A stretch of 64,000 nt of DNA, taken from NCBI GenBank assembly GCA_903859705.1, contig CAIONQ010000105.1, positions 62,001 through 126,000 of the forward strand, given 5' to 3'. Positions 16,608 to 26,182 of the stretch are shown here, piece by piece. Below the pieces are notes generated by a model, which ran no database searches, was not told where the DNA came from, and was given only the letters and a program-made list of their open reading frames with translations. Made by a program: the position numbers and the translations under genes. Numbering within the stretch: the stretch's first letter is position 1; the number at the start of each line of letters is the position of its first letter. The DNA is from an uncultured Chthonomonas sp. (GTDB lineage: Bacteria > Armatimonadota > Chthonomonadetes > Chthonomonadales > Chthonomonadaceae).

Positions 16608-19358
16608 CTATTTGCGATCGTCGTCGTCGTCGTCTTGCGCATCACGCCGAATTGAAACGGTGTGGCGGGCCTTCTGGTAGTCTGGATCTTTTGGATCCTT
16701 GGCCTTTTCCGGATCGAAGATGCGCGGATCTACACCCACATGGGTGTAAGGTGTGAAGTCCGGGGTGGTAGTAAAGCAATCCGAAAAGTCATTAGCCAGG
16801 CCATCAAACATATTGAGTGCGGGCAGGCCAAGTATCTCGTAAAGGGTTCGGTGCATGCTCACAATGGTAGTGTGCCTGTGAGATACCGTTCTGTGCTTTA
16901 CCCACGGGCTAATCACAAGCAGCACGCTGCGCTGTGTATCCACATGGTCTGGCTCACCACCGCTGTCATCCTGAGTAACAAAGATGGCCATGTTCTTCCA
17001 GTACGGCGTGTGAGAGAGGAAGTCAACGATTCGCCCCAGGGCCAGATCATTGTCTGCCATCCACGATGCCTTGTATGGATAACCACGTGCGGCGTTCGGG
17101 CCAGTGCCGTGATCGTTGCAGATAGCAATATTCACGAAGGAAGGCATCGGCTTGCCACGATCCAGAAACAGCTTTGTGAAGTCCTGCTCAAACCAGTAGG
17201 CACGGTACTGATCCGGGATATTCATGTTAAAGATAGGGAATTCGCGGCAGGTGTTATCATACAGCACCTTGCTCATCGGGAAGTTCACGAGCTCGCGTGC
17301 GCCGGTATGCCCCTCATCAGGGTCTTCATTAACGCCCGCAAACTCAAAGCCTTCGCCATAGTTTCTGAAGGTTTTGCCGAACCGCGCCAGGTGCTCCCAC
17401 ATCGAACCTGCTTCAGGATAGTCTTCAGGTGCAATGGACCCGTTGGAGTCGAACGATGCGAGCCGCCCAGGCGCTTTGCTGTTCTCTTTAAACTGCCAAC
17501 CCAGAGTATAGGTCATCTGGCAGAAGTTGTTTGGCTGAACGCCAACCAACCACCTGTGGCCCACGCCCGAAGCTTCGGGCTCCATATAGAAGTTATCACT
17601 TATCGTAAATTGCTTCGCCAGTGCGTTGTGGTTCGTCATAACCGCAACGTCTTCCAGGGTAGGCTGCCCATCGGCCTTAATTGTCTGATGGTAGCCCCAC
17701 TGCAGCAGCGATGGATCGTCGTTTGCCCCCGGTACATGATCAAAGATTGCATCGTACGAGTGGTTCTCTTTGGTGATGAACACAACGTACTTAATCTCTT
17801 TGGAGGGCACGCCCGGAATGGCAGGGATAACTGGTGATCCAAGCTTCGCCTTATCGGCACGCTTGTCCACAATGCCAGCATATTCCAACGCATTCTTCGT
17901 CATCTGGTTAAGGGCTGTGGCGGATGTGGGGGTATCCATTACCGTGAACACACCCTGCATTCCAGCAAATACGCTGTTCGGGCGATTTTTTCCGCCGTTT
18001 GGCCCACTGCCGAAACCCCGGAAGTTAATAACTCCAAGGTGCTTGCCATCCCTTGTAAGGGCTACACGGTAAGGGTACCAGGCTGTTGGGATCTGGCCCA
18101 ACACCTTTCCAGTGGTGGTATCGATTACGCCAATGGCATTCAACCCAGACTCGGCAACATATAGCCTGTCGCCAGCCGGAGATATCGTCATACCAGATGG
18201 ACCAACTCCGCGCAGCTTTGCAACAAGCGGGCTTGGAATGATCCGGGTATTCATCGTAATCTTGCCGGTGGCTATATTGATCCGCTGGATAGTATCGTTG
18301 TTGCCATTAGAAACATATAAAGAACCGCCGTGGACCGCCACAAAGTTCGGTGCAGAGCCGCCAACGGTTTTGCCGTTATCAGAGGGTGCCCCAACAAGCA
18401 GGCCGGTTTTGGTTCTGGATACGATCTTTGGATGAAGCTGATCTTTTGTCTCTACACCCCAAACCGAGAACGAATCTGGCACGTTAGGATCGCCCAGCCC
18501 TTTAATGTTCCGGCCTTCACGTCGTACACCATCTCGTGCTTCTTTTGAAGGGAATGCAAAGGGCGGGAATGTCAGGCCACGGGGATCGATGGTCTCTTTT
18601 TTCTCGTCGCCATCTGGATCATTGGCCGAAACCGCTTTCGCCACGGCCTTCTTATCTGGCTGAGGAATAGCCGTGTACTCAAACATACCGATGTTAGTAA
18701 CGTACACTTTGCTGCCGCTAACTGCCAGGGCATAAGGGTATCGGCCAACACGAATGGAGCTCGCCACCTTGTTAGATGCAGTATCAATGATCGCTACACG
18801 GAAGTTGCAAACATCTGCTGCATAAACGCTCTTACCGTCTGTGCTTAGCGCAAGATCCATCGCAAAGCTATCGGTAAACGTGGTGCCACCGGTTGTTGTG
18901 TTGAGCGCAATAGATAGCTTTATCGTCTGTGTGGCAACATCCACAACATACACTTCGCCGCTATCACCACTGCTCCAGTAAAGTGTTTTGCCATCCTTGC
19001 TGAATGCCGCGCCGCCAGCACTGGAGCGTCTCCGCTTTCCAATAGCTACTTTCACAACTTCCGGGTTGGCTGTAGCCCAGCCTTTAACAATCTGCCCTGT
19101 GCCGTCGGCACAGGCGATAAAGGCGGTGTTGCCATCCTGTGTTAGAACCAGGTTGTGTGGCCAATGTGGAGTGGGGGTGCTTTTCCCAACCGGTTTAAGA
19201 TACCGGCCAGTGGATAGAATAGTTGTGCCGCTGGGATCGTGCTTGGCATAGGTGTCGATGGAGGGCGCATGCAGATAAGGGATATTCTGCGCCCCCGCTG
19301 TGGATGCGGCTGCCGCCAGCATTGCTGCTGCTGCAACCATGTTCTGCTTAAGCTTCAC
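16608..19358 (-). CDS. YncE-like beta-propeller fused to phosphoesterase (PF04185-type) domain, secreted
   Basis: This is a 916-residue exported protein. I choose the GTG at 19358: AGGAGA lies upstream and the product begins with a signal peptide (MKLKQNMVAAAAMLAAAA, cleaved near TAGA-QN). Residues about 30-490 are YVTN/YncE-type propeller repeats (VYAADVCNFRVAIIDTASN, LYVAESGLNAIGVIDTTTG). Residues about 540-880 are an alkaline-phosphatase-superfamily phosphoesterase like acid phosphatases and phospholipases C (FITKENHSYDAIFDHVPG, GYPYKASWMADNDLALG, FVTQDDSGGEPDHVD). The tail is an Asp-rich acidic run. The family suggests phosphate-ester hydrolysis outside the cytoplasm; the natural substrate is unknown. 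Confidence 0.9.
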   Translation of the reverse strand: MKLKQNMVAAAAMLAAAASTAGAQNIPYLHAPSIDTYAKHDPSGTTILSTGRYLKPVGKSTPTPHWPHNLVLTQDGNTAFIACADGTGQIVKGWATANPEVVKVAIGKRRRSSAGGAAFSKDGKTLYWSSGDSGEVYVVDVATQTIKLSIALNTTTGGTTFTDSFAMDLALSTDGKSVYAADVCNFRVAIIDTASNKVASSIRVGRYPYALAVSGSKVYVTNIGMFEYTAIPQPDKKAVAKAVSANDPDGDEKKETIDPRGLTFPPFAFPSKEARDGVRREGRNIKGLGDPNVPDSFSVWGVETKDQLHPKIVSRTKTGLLVGAPSDNGKTVGGSAPNFVAVHGGSLYVSNGNNDTIQRINIATGKITMNTRIIPSPLVAKLRGVGPSGMTISPAGDRLYVAESGLNAIGVIDTTTGKVLGQIPTAWYPYRVALTRDGKHLGVINFRGFGSGPNGGKNRPNSVFAGMQGVFTVMDTPTSATALNQMTKNALEYAGIVDKRADKAKLGSPVIPAIPGVPSKEIKYVVFITKENHSYDAIFDHVPGANDDPSLLQWGYHQTIKADGQPTLEDVAVMTNHNALAKQFTISDNFYMEPEASGVGHRWLVGVQPNNFCQMTYTLGWQFKENSKAPGRLASFDSNGSIAPEDYPEAGSMWEHLARFGKTFRNYGEGFEFAGVNEDPDEGHTGARELVNFPMSKVLYDNTCREFPIFNMNIPDQYRAYWFEQDFTKLFLDRGKPMPSFVNIAICNDHGTGPNAARGYPYKASWMADNDLALGRIVDFLSHTPYWKNMAIFVTQDDSGGEPDHVDTQRSVLLVISPWVKHRTVSHRHTTIVSMHRTLYEILGLPALNMFDGLANDFSDCFTTTPDFTPYTHVGVDPRIFDPEKAKDPKDPDYQKARHTVSIRRDAQDDDDDDRK

Positions 19359-19794
19359 GGGTATAGCTGTCTCCTGCCAGATTTCGTAACTGATTCTCCG
19401 AAGCGATAGATCCTGCCGCGCACTCTTAGGAGAGCGGACTGCCTGTAAATCAAGCCAACACGGCAAAAAGGCGCCGCATCGGCAATAGTGCTCAGATTCT
19501 ACCCGCATGGGGGAACGATTATTCCGAAATTTTCGGCAGTATGTGTGGGAATTGAAAATGGGTTCTCGAAACCGCCTATGCCATTTAGCCTAATTCTTTA
19601 TATGCATTCATAAAATTTTCATAATCCACAGATATAATACATGTGTGTTAAGCAAATAACCAATACTTGATCTGTTATTGGCAAACCTCAGAGCATGGCG
19701 TTTGCTGAGGCCTGATACTGCAGTGCGGAGGGTGGGGAGGCCCGATGTGCAGCAGTTGCCAGGTCTCTGCAAACGCCATTCGCGTTTTATGAAC
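19359..19794. other. 436-nt noncoding region with AT-rich segment and a structured element
   Basis: No gene is seen. The right-hand part contains the inverted repeat at 19695-19779 described separately. The central part (about 19590-19680) is AT-rich and probably holds the promoter of the propeller/phosphoesterase gene on the minus strand. I cannot place the promoter hexamers reliably. Confidence 0.5.
19695..19779. other. 85-nt fold-back element, possible structured RNA
   Basis: Perfect 11-bp arms (atggcgtttgc at 19695-19705 and gcaaacgccat at 19769-19779) enclose 63 nt that contain further complementary pieces (ctgca/tgcag, gcct/aggc). On the minus strand it begins 15 nt after the stop of the glycosidase-like gene, so it may be a 3'-end structure. 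It lacks a clear T tract and does not match a tRNA or SRP RNA core. Confidence 0.4.
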
Positions 19795-20772
19795 TTAAGA
19801 GTAAGCGCTCCTTAATAGCGCGGGGTTATCTCTTTCAATTCGATATCGCCGTGTACAGTGTGAGCCATCCTCAGATTCCACTTCTGCATAAATCCATATC
19901 TCATCCCCTACCCATAGCCATTGCGAATACCTCCATACGGGAATTCTGCCGTACTCTGGGCTCGCGATAAGTGGCCGTTCCGGGGTGATATCAGTAATGG
20001 TATGCAGATCCAGTGTATAACCCAGTCCCGTTGCTATGCAGTAGGTAGAATCTGGCCAGCGCGTATCGGATCCCTCATATATAAACAAATACCCAATACC
20101 CATGGGTAACACACTTGCGGGGCGAACCGCATAGTTGTGCCAGCGGGTAAGTGGCAATATGGGTTCACAGGGGTCGCCAACAGGAACCCATGTTTCGCCA
20201 TCATCACTTACGTGGTGAAAGGTGCGCTCTGCCTTCAAAATACCAATTGTGTAACAGTGGAACTTGCCGGCAGCGTGGATTATAACCGGATCCTTGTAAC
20301 CGGTAGGAGTGTTAGGCCCGCCCGTAATCCGTGGTAGCGGCTCCAGAACTGGATGTGCCGTTGATGCATCAAACTGATCTGGAGAAGCTGCATCGGCAAA
20401 TTTGATGATGCGCCAATTCGTATCTATCGGGCAGCAAGCGTACAGCTTAAATTGCCCGGTGTTAGGGTCTATAAGCAGGCACGGCCTTTCAAACCCCTCA
20501 ATCTTGGCTTCTTCCCGTGTTATGCTCAGTGCTTTTGTAAAGTTCAGGCCATCTTCACTGCGCATAATACGAATTTCGTAACCACGCAGGCCAAGAGGGG
20601 CATCGGCAGTGCGCATCCTCAGCGCCATCCAGAAAGTGCCAGCCGAGTCCCTTGCCACCGATGGCGAGCCTGCCCACCACTCTGGCTCCTGCCTATCCGG
20701 CACGGCCACTACATTGCCGATCATAAACTCCCCGGGCATCTCCGCCAGGGTTTGCCGCCAGAACTCTTTCAC
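19795..20772 (-). CDS. Five-bladed-propeller glycosidase-like protein
   Basis: This is a roughly 325-residue protein with features of five-bladed beta-propeller glycosidases or phosphorylases (GH43/GH130-like folds). Repeated blades read as SxDGxxF/W (RSEDGLNFTKA, VSDDGETWVPVG), with ERPCLLIDPNTGQFKLYAC, YKDPVIIHAAGKFHCYT and GYLFIYEGSDTRW. No signal peptide is seen. A GTG at 20772 has GGAG nine bases upstream; an ATG at 20850 would add 26 residues without a clear ribosome binding site. It may act on cytoplasmic oligosaccharides, but the catalytic residues cannot be assigned by eye. Confidence 0.72.
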   Translation of the reverse strand: MKEFWRQTLAEMPGEFMIGNVVAVPDRQEPEWWAGSPSVARDSAGTFWMALRMRTADAPLGLRGYEIRIMRSEDGLNFTKALSITREEAKIEGFERPCLLIDPNTGQFKLYACCPIDTNWRIIKFADAASPDQFDASTAHPVLEPLPRITGGPNTPTGYKDPVIIHAAGKFHCYTIGILKAERTFHHVSDDGETWVPVGDPCEPILPLTRWHNYAVRPASVLPMGIGYLFIYEGSDTRWPDSTYCIATGLGYTLDLHTITDITPERPLIASPEYGRIPVWRYSQWLWVGDEIWIYAEVESEDGSHCTRRYRIERDNPALLRSAYS

Positions 20773-20966
20773 TTCAGATCTCTCCAACCAGGATTTTGTG
20801 AGTTGTAGTTCACAGCTGATTTCTCTCGATGTTGCGGTTTTTATGCGCATGAAATAGTGCTGCGTCGGGAGAATTACATTCGCATGTTATCGCCCGGAAG
20901 CCACGGCGCATCGCGTTGCTTTCCGCCTCCTTATCTCAACCGAAGGCGATTAGAAGAGGACCCACT

Positions 20967-22277
20967 GTGGTAACGCCATCCAGATTTGATCTAACACAGG
21001 CCGATATTCCTTCTGCCTGGTACAACCTCAACGCCGATTTTCCGGAGCCGCTGCCTCCGCCGCTACATCCCGGCACCATGCAGCCCTGTCCGCCAGAGAT
21101 GCTGGAAGCCATCTTCCCGTCAAATCTCATTGCCCAGGAAGTGTGCGCCGATCCGTATGTAGAGATACCGGAGCCTGTCAGGCAAATCTATGCCCTATGG
21201 CGCCCAACGCCCCTGTTGCGTGCAATACGCCTCGAGAAGGCACTGAACACTCCTGCTCACATCTACTACAAGTATGAAGGCGCCAGCCCTGCCGGCAGCC
21301 ATAAAGTCAACACCTCCGTGCCACAGGCCTACTTTAACAAACTGGCTGGCACAAAGCGCCTGGCTTCCGAAACTGGAGCTGGCCAATGGGGCTCCTCGCT
21401 TGCTTTTGCCTGCAGCCAGTTCGATCTGGAATGCTGCGTTTATATGGTGCGCGTGAGTTACGATCAAAAGCCGTATCGACGAATGCTTATGCACACATGG
21501 GGAGCAGAAGTTCACGCAAGCCCAAGCCCGCTGACGGAGTATGGCCGAAAACTGCTGGAGGCCGATCCGGATTGCCCTGGCAGCCTCGGCATTGCTATTA
21601 GCGAAGCGGTTGAAGATACGGTGAAGACACCTGGAACCAAGTACTCTCTTGGCAGCGTGCTAAACCATGTTTGCCTGCACCAGACAGTGATTGGCGAAGA
21701 AACAATTAAACAGATGGAGATAGCAGGCGAAGAGCCCGATGTTATCTTCGGATGTTGTGGGGGTGGCAGCAACTTTGCTGGCCTTGTATTCCCATTTCTT
21801 CGTGGCAAGATTAAGGATGGTAAGAAGTACCGGGTTGTTGGCGTAGAACCATCTGCGTGCCCATCGCTCACTAAGGGCGAATTGCGCTACGACTTTGGAG
21901 ATACGGCGCAAACAACCCCACTCATGATGATGCACACGCTGGGGCACGACTTCATGCCGCCATCAATCCATGCTGGCGGATTGCGCTACCACGGAATGTC
22001 TCCCATGGTGAGCCATGCCTTAAAGCTTGGGCTCATCGATGCCGAGGCATATCCACAGACTCAGGTGTTTGACGCGGCAGTGCTATTTGCACGCAAAGAG
22101 GGGATTGTGCCAGCGCCGGAATCATCGCATGCCATTGCGGCAGTTGTTAACGAAGCAATCCGATGCCGGGAAGCAGGCGAGGAGAAGGTGTTGCTATTCA
22201 ACCTATCCGGGCATGGCCTGTTGGATCTGGCTTCTTATGAGAAGTACCTTCAGGGCGGTATTACCGACCTCGGTTAA
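20967..22277 (+). CDS. trpB: Tryptophan synthase beta chain, TrpB2 type
   Basis: This is a 436-residue PLP enzyme of the TrpB2 group, which joins indole and serine. Lys113 in GSHKVNTS is the Schiff-base lysine, and [11 protein letters not shown] binds the PLP phosphate. The longer N-terminus and the [11 protein letters not shown] and [11 protein letters not shown] blocks distinguish TrpB2 from TrpB1. The GTG at 20967 has GAGG seven bases upstream; a TTG at 20916 is less likely. No trpA is adjacent, which is usual for TrpB2; it may salvage indole or serve with a distant TrpA. The stop is two bases from the end of the converging kinase gene. Confidence 0.93.
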   Translation: MVTPSRFDLTQADIPSAWYNLNADFPEPLPPPLHPGTMQPCPPEMLEAIFPSNLIAQEVCADPYVEIPEPVRQIYALWRPTPLLRAIRLEKALNTPAHIYYKYEGASPAGSHKVNTSVPQAYFNKLAGTKRLASETGAGQWGSSLAFACSQFDLECCVYMVRVSYDQKPYRRMLMHTWGAEVHASPSPLTEYGRKLLEADPDCPGSLGIAISEAVEDTVKTPGTKYSLGSVLNHVCLHQTVIGEETIKQMEIAGEEPDVIFGCCGGGSNFAGLVFPFLRGKIKDGKKYRVVGVEPSACPSLTKGELRYDFGDTAQTTPLMMMHTLGHDFMPPSIHAGGLRYHGMSPMVSHALKLGLIDAEAYPQTQVFDAAVLFARKEGIVPAPESSHAIAAVVNEAIRCREAGEEKVLLFNLSGHGLLDLASYEKYLQGGITDLG

Positions 22278-22279
22278 GG

Positions 22280-24886
22280 CTACACCACTTTGTTGGAGGC
22301 GCTTGCAAACTCGCAACCCGCCTCCACATGCCCCGCGCCCAGCCCACAGCCACTCAAATCGCTGTGGGCAACATCTCCAGAGCATGCCCCTGAAGCCCTC
22401 AGCGCATACTCGCCACACCCTGTTAATCTAGATTTGTTGATAGAAATTGAGCACCCATCCATAAGCCGAACGGCATCCAGCTTGAATCCCGTAATGGAGC
22501 AATCATCAATAATCCCGCGGGCATGATCCCAGAAGGCCACTCCAACCTGATCACCATCCGAAAGTGTGCTGGCGGATAGCAGCACTTTACTGCCTTCCCC
22601 AACGGCAACTGCAGGCAATGGGCAGCGGGAGATAGTGCAGCTTTCCACAACCGCTTCTGACCCTTCTCGCACCAATATCGCGGGCTGATGGTTACCACTA
22701 AGTGTGCATCTCTGAAGAGTTGGCGCTCCGCCACGAAGCACTTCTATACCTGCCCCGGCATTTTCACTAATCTCACAACTCATAAGCTTTGCCATGCCAG
22801 AGCAGTTTATACCTTGCTCATGCCCGGCTATAAACTGGCAGTTGCGTGCATCCACGTGGCCGCCCTCTTCAATAAGCATTCCCGCCAGCAAGTTGCGTTC
22901 AAAAATGCAGCTGGTTAGGTGCGCAAGGCCACCATCCTGCACATCAAGCCCGCTCCTACGGCCATCCTTAAACGTACAGGTGTCGGCAGTTAGCTCACCT
23001 CCATGGGATAATTTCAGGCCAGCAAAACCATTGGATGAAACGTCGCACTGTAGCAACTCACATCGGGATCCATCCGAAATTGAGATTCCATTTGATCGAC
23101 TATCATGAACTTTGCATTCGCGAAATACAACCGCTGCTCCGCCAGCAATTGCCGCACCTGTTAGCACGTTACGGGTGATATCGCAGTGTGTTAACTCGGC
23201 CCTGCAACGCCCACGAAGTGAGATGCCGGTTTGATTATTTTCATAGATGGCACTACCGGAAATATGGGCCTCTGCCGCCTCAGTTAATGTGATACCGGAT
23301 CCTTCATTGGAATAAAACCCACAGGATACGATCTCGGCATGCGCAGATTTATCGAGAACAAGCCCTGATTCGTGCGAGGTGTATACATCACAATCGTGTA
23401 GCGTTAGCCTGGCACTCGTAAGGCAGTGTATGCCTGACCCCCCATTGTGTGCGATGTGGCTGGCTATCAGGTTGGCAGAGGTTCCCGCTTCCAACTCCAG
23501 TCCAGCCGATCGCCCGCCAGTAACCGTGCACTTGATCAGTGTAAGTTGGGATCCTTCAGCCCTAACCCCCACTGCCGCCAGAGATCCTCCAGATACTAAG
23601 CATGCATCCAACTGTGCCGCGTGTGCACCAACCACTGCAACTGCATCATGGCGAGTTTGCTGCGTATCTGGCCGGCTAATGGCCTCTATACCGCTTATGC
23701 GCACATCTCTACCAGTTATCGTAATCGCTGGCTCACCCGTAGTTTCGATGCGTGCTTTTGGCCCTGTTTCATCAAGTTCACAAAATAGAGTTACGGATCG
23801 TTTGATCGTTACGCCGCCACGGTACACTCCGGGCAACAGGCAAACATGCCCGCCAGGCAGTGTGCGATCTATCGCCTCCTGAATCGTGAATACACCTGTG
23901 CTGCCGTCTGGTGCAACAAGAATTGATGTTTCAGTGGGAACAATATCGGGCTCAGAAATGCCATGTGAGTGTATGGGAGTGTCCGCAACGGACGCGACGC
24001 TTTGCCGTCTTCTGGATGGTTCTGGCGCTTTCTCTTGCTCATACCGCCAATTTGCCATACCATTGTCCAATTGTTCCAGCTTCTCAAGGGCCTGTTCTGC
24101 TGTGGGGCGGTCGGCAAGGGTTTTTGCCAGGCAGGCTTCTATAATGGCTTTCAAACCAGGTTCCAGTGCGGCATCCAAAACCGGAGGTTCATTACATATT
24201 GCACGCATTAGTTGCTGTGGCGTTTCACCATGGAAAGGCAGGCGGCCAGTTGCTGCCTCATAAAGGGTAACTCCAAGTGACCAGATATCCCATGCAGGAG
24301 TGATCAGGCCATCAAATGCCTCGGGCGGCGCGTACTCTGCAGTACCAACAAAGGTGCGAGTTCGTACGCCCTCTTTTGCAGCCACGGCGCGCATTAGTCC
24401 AAAATCGGCAACCTTCCAACGGCCACCTGTAATAACAATATTATCAGGTTTGATATCCCGGTGAACCAGCGGAACTGGGAGGCCATGCAGGTACGAAAGA
24501 GCAGTGGCAATACAGATGCCAACATCCCGGCTTTCATCGAGGTTTAGCGGGTAATCTGGCAGCCGAGAGTTCAGGGGTGCGTCCGCAAGTTCAGAAGGCA
24601 GATAGATCAGCCGAATGCCGTTCAAATCACATGTGCCGGGCGCAAAGGATCGAACCAGAGAAGGGGAGCTGAGCCCCGCGTACACCGTGAGATCTTTCAG
24701 CTGTTGATCGTATCGTAACGAATCTCGGATCATGAGCTTTATGGCAACGCGCCGTGAGACGCCATCTTCGGTTAGATGTTCGGCCGCAAAGGTTCCGCCG
24801 TGGGCACCAGCACCTATAAGCGCAGAAAGGTGGTACCGGCCATCAATGGTTAGTCCCGAAAACTGTTGCCACAGCTCACTATGCAT
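22280..24886 (-). CDS. Serine/threonine protein kinase fused to a right-handed beta-helix
   Basis: This is an 868-residue protein. Residues 17-270 are a Hanks-type kinase with all key elements: IGAGAHGGTF (24-33), Lys50 in VAIK, HRDIKPDN (142-149), DFG (161-163) and APPEA (186-190). A basic/Ser-rich linker (SRRRQSVASV) leads to about 540 residues of 23-residue repeats of the NosD/pectate-lyase kind (for example AGLELEAGTSANLIASHIAHN, SGIHCLTSARLTLHDCDV). There is no transmembrane helix or signal peptide, so the beta-helix is cytoplasmic. It could be a scaffold or ligand-binding module; the linker may be autophosphorylated (inference). No phosphatase or FHA partner is nearby. Confidence 0.93.
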   Translation of the reverse strand: MHSELWQQFSGLTIDGRYHLSALIGAGAHGGTFAAEHLTEDGVSRRVAIKLMIRDSLRYDQQLKDLTVYAGLSSPSLVRSFAPGTCDLNGIRLIYLPSELADAPLNSRLPDYPLNLDESRDVGICIATALSYLHGLPVPLVHRDIKPDNIVITGGRWKVADFGLMRAVAAKEGVRTRTFVGTAEYAPPEAFDGLITPAWDIWSLGVTLYEAATGRLPFHGETPQQLMRAICNEPPVLDAALEPGLKAIIEACLAKTLADRPTAEQALEKLEQLDNGMANWRYEQEKAPEPSRRRQSVASVADTPIHSHGISEPDIVPTETSILVAPDGSTGVFTIQEAIDRTLPGGHVCLLPGVYRGGVTIKRSVTLFCELDETGPKARIETTGEPAITITGRDVRISGIEAISRPDTQQTRHDAVAVVGAHAAQLDACLVSGGSLAAVGVRAEGSQLTLIKCTVTGGRSAGLELEAGTSANLIASHIAHNGGSGIHCLTSARLTLHDCDVYTSHESGLVLDKSAHAEIVSCGFYSNEGSGITLTEAAEAHISGSAIYENNQTGISLRGRCRAELTHCDITRNVLTGAAIAGGAAVVFRECKVHDSRSNGISISDGSRCELLQCDVSSNGFAGLKLSHGGELTADTCTFKDGRRSGLDVQDGGLAHLTSCIFERNLLAGMLIEEGGHVDARNCQFIAGHEQGINCSGMAKLMSCEISENAGAGIEVLRGGAPTLQRCTLSGNHQPAILVREGSEAVVESCTISRCPLPAVAVGEGSKVLLSASTLSDGDQVGVAFWDHARGIIDDCSITGFKLDAVRLMDGCSISINKSRLTGCGEYALRASGACSGDVAHSDLSGCGLGAGHVEAGCEFASASNKVV

Positions 24887-25080
24887 TATCCTGTCTCCGT
24901 GGCTGATACGCCCATGCTTGCCAGATGCCAGCCGATTAAAATAGCATTCACAGTTCTTAGTTACCGAAGAGCATACACTATCCCTTCTGAGGTGCCACTA
25001 CTTGCCACTTCTCACGCGTAATGTATAACTGTCTGCATGTGCGAAATGCAGGAAAGATATTTGAGAGGATGGCTAAACAC

Positions 25081-26109
25081 ATGGAATATAGACTGCTGGG
25101 TGGCAGCGGGCTTCGGGTGCCTGAATTGACGTTTGGCACCGGCACATTTGGTGGTACAGGTGCCTTCTTTGAGGCCTGGGGATCCAGCGATGTGCAGGAG
25201 GCAACACGCATTGTGGATGTGTGCCTCGAACACGGCCTCACAATGTTTGATAGCGCTGACGTGTACTCACAGGGCGCCGCCGAATCCATTCTGGGTGAGG
25301 CCATTAAGGGCCGACGAGATAAGGTGCTAATCTCCACAAAAGGTGGTTTTCGTACCAGCCCGGATTACAACGGCACCGGATCTTCCCGATTTCACATTAC
25401 CCAGGCAGTGGAATCGAGCCTTAAACGGCTCGGAACAGATTACATTGATCTGTACGAACTGCATAGTTTTGACGCTTTGACTTCCGTAGAAGAGGTACTG
25501 AGCACGCTGGATAACCTTGTTAAACAGGGCAAAATCCGCTATATCGGGTGCTCCAATTTCTCGGGCTGGCACCTCATGAAGTCCCTCGCAATCTCCGATA
25601 AGTATGGTTGGAGCCGGTATGCTGCGCATCAGGCTTACTATTCGCTTGTTGGCCGCGACTACGAGTGGGAGCTCATGCAGGTAGGGATGGATCAGAAGGT
25701 TGGAGCAGTTGTATGGAGCCCGCTTGGCTGGGGCCGCCTAACTGGCAAAATTCGCCGTGGAAGCCCCATTCCGGAAACCAGCCGCCTGCGGAGCCAGGTT
25801 GTAATTGATAACGGGCCGCCAGTGGACGATGAGTACCTGTATACCGTTGTTGATGCACTGGAAGAGGTTGCAGCCGAAGTAGGCAAAACGGTGCCGCAGG
25901 TGGCGCTTAATTGGCTGCTGAGGCGGCCCACGGTTTCCTCCGTTATTATAGGTGCCAGGAATGAAGAGCAGCTACGCCAGAACATAGGCGCAGTTGGGTG
26001 GAAGCTTACTCCAGAGCAAGTAGCAAAGCTGGATGCCGCCAGCGACAAGCCTAAGGCCTACCCTTACTGGCATCAGTACGGATTCGACCGTAACCCATGG
26101 CCAGTGTGA
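25081..26109 (+). CDS. Aldo/keto reductase (voltage-channel beta-subunit-like group)
   Basis: This is a 342-residue TIM-barrel NADPH oxidoreductase. The start MEYRLLGGSGLRVPELTFGT is typical; an ATG four codons upstream abuts GAGAGG and is possible. Tetrad: Asp57 and Tyr62 (DSADVYSQG), Lys87 (STKGGF), His128 (YELHSFD). The C-terminal cofactor-binding stretch is IIGARNEEQLRQN. It is divergent from the kinase gene. The substrate is unknown, probably a sugar or other carbonyl compound. Confidence 0.93.
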   Translation: MEYRLLGGSGLRVPELTFGTGTFGGTGAFFEAWGSSDVQEATRIVDVCLEHGLTMFDSADVYSQGAAESILGEAIKGRRDKVLISTKGGFRTSPDYNGTGSSRFHITQAVESSLKRLGTDYIDLYELHSFDALTSVEEVLSTLDNLVKQGKIRYIGCSNFSGWHLMKSLAISDKYGWSRYAAHQAYYSLVGRDYEWELMQVGMDQKVGAVVWSPLGWGRLTGKIRRGSPIPETSRLRSQVVIDNGPPVDDEYLYTVVDALEEVAAEVGKTVPQVALNWLLRRPTVSSVIIGARNEEQLRQNIGAVGWKLTPEQVAKLDAASDKPKAYPYWHQYGFDRNPWPV

Positions 26110-26132
26110 TAGTGTAATAGTTAATGCAAAAC

Positions 26133-26162
26133 AGGGTTGGCTGGTCATTGTCAGCCAACCCT
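26133..26162. terminator. Rho-independent terminator between converging genes
   Basis: An 11-bp stem (agggttggctg at 26133-26143 with cagccaaccct at 26152-26162) and an 8-nt loop, followed on the plus strand by atcttgtttttt. It ends the aldo/keto reductase transcript and may also act on the minus strand, where TGTTTTGC follows. Confidence 0.88.
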
Positions 26163-26182
26163 ATCTTGTTTTTTGATAGAGA

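Noticed and set aside
19695-19779. tRNA or SRP RNA in the fold-back element
   Set aside because: No T-loop TTCGANNC motif, anticodon arm or GGAAGGAA-type SRP core is present on either strand.
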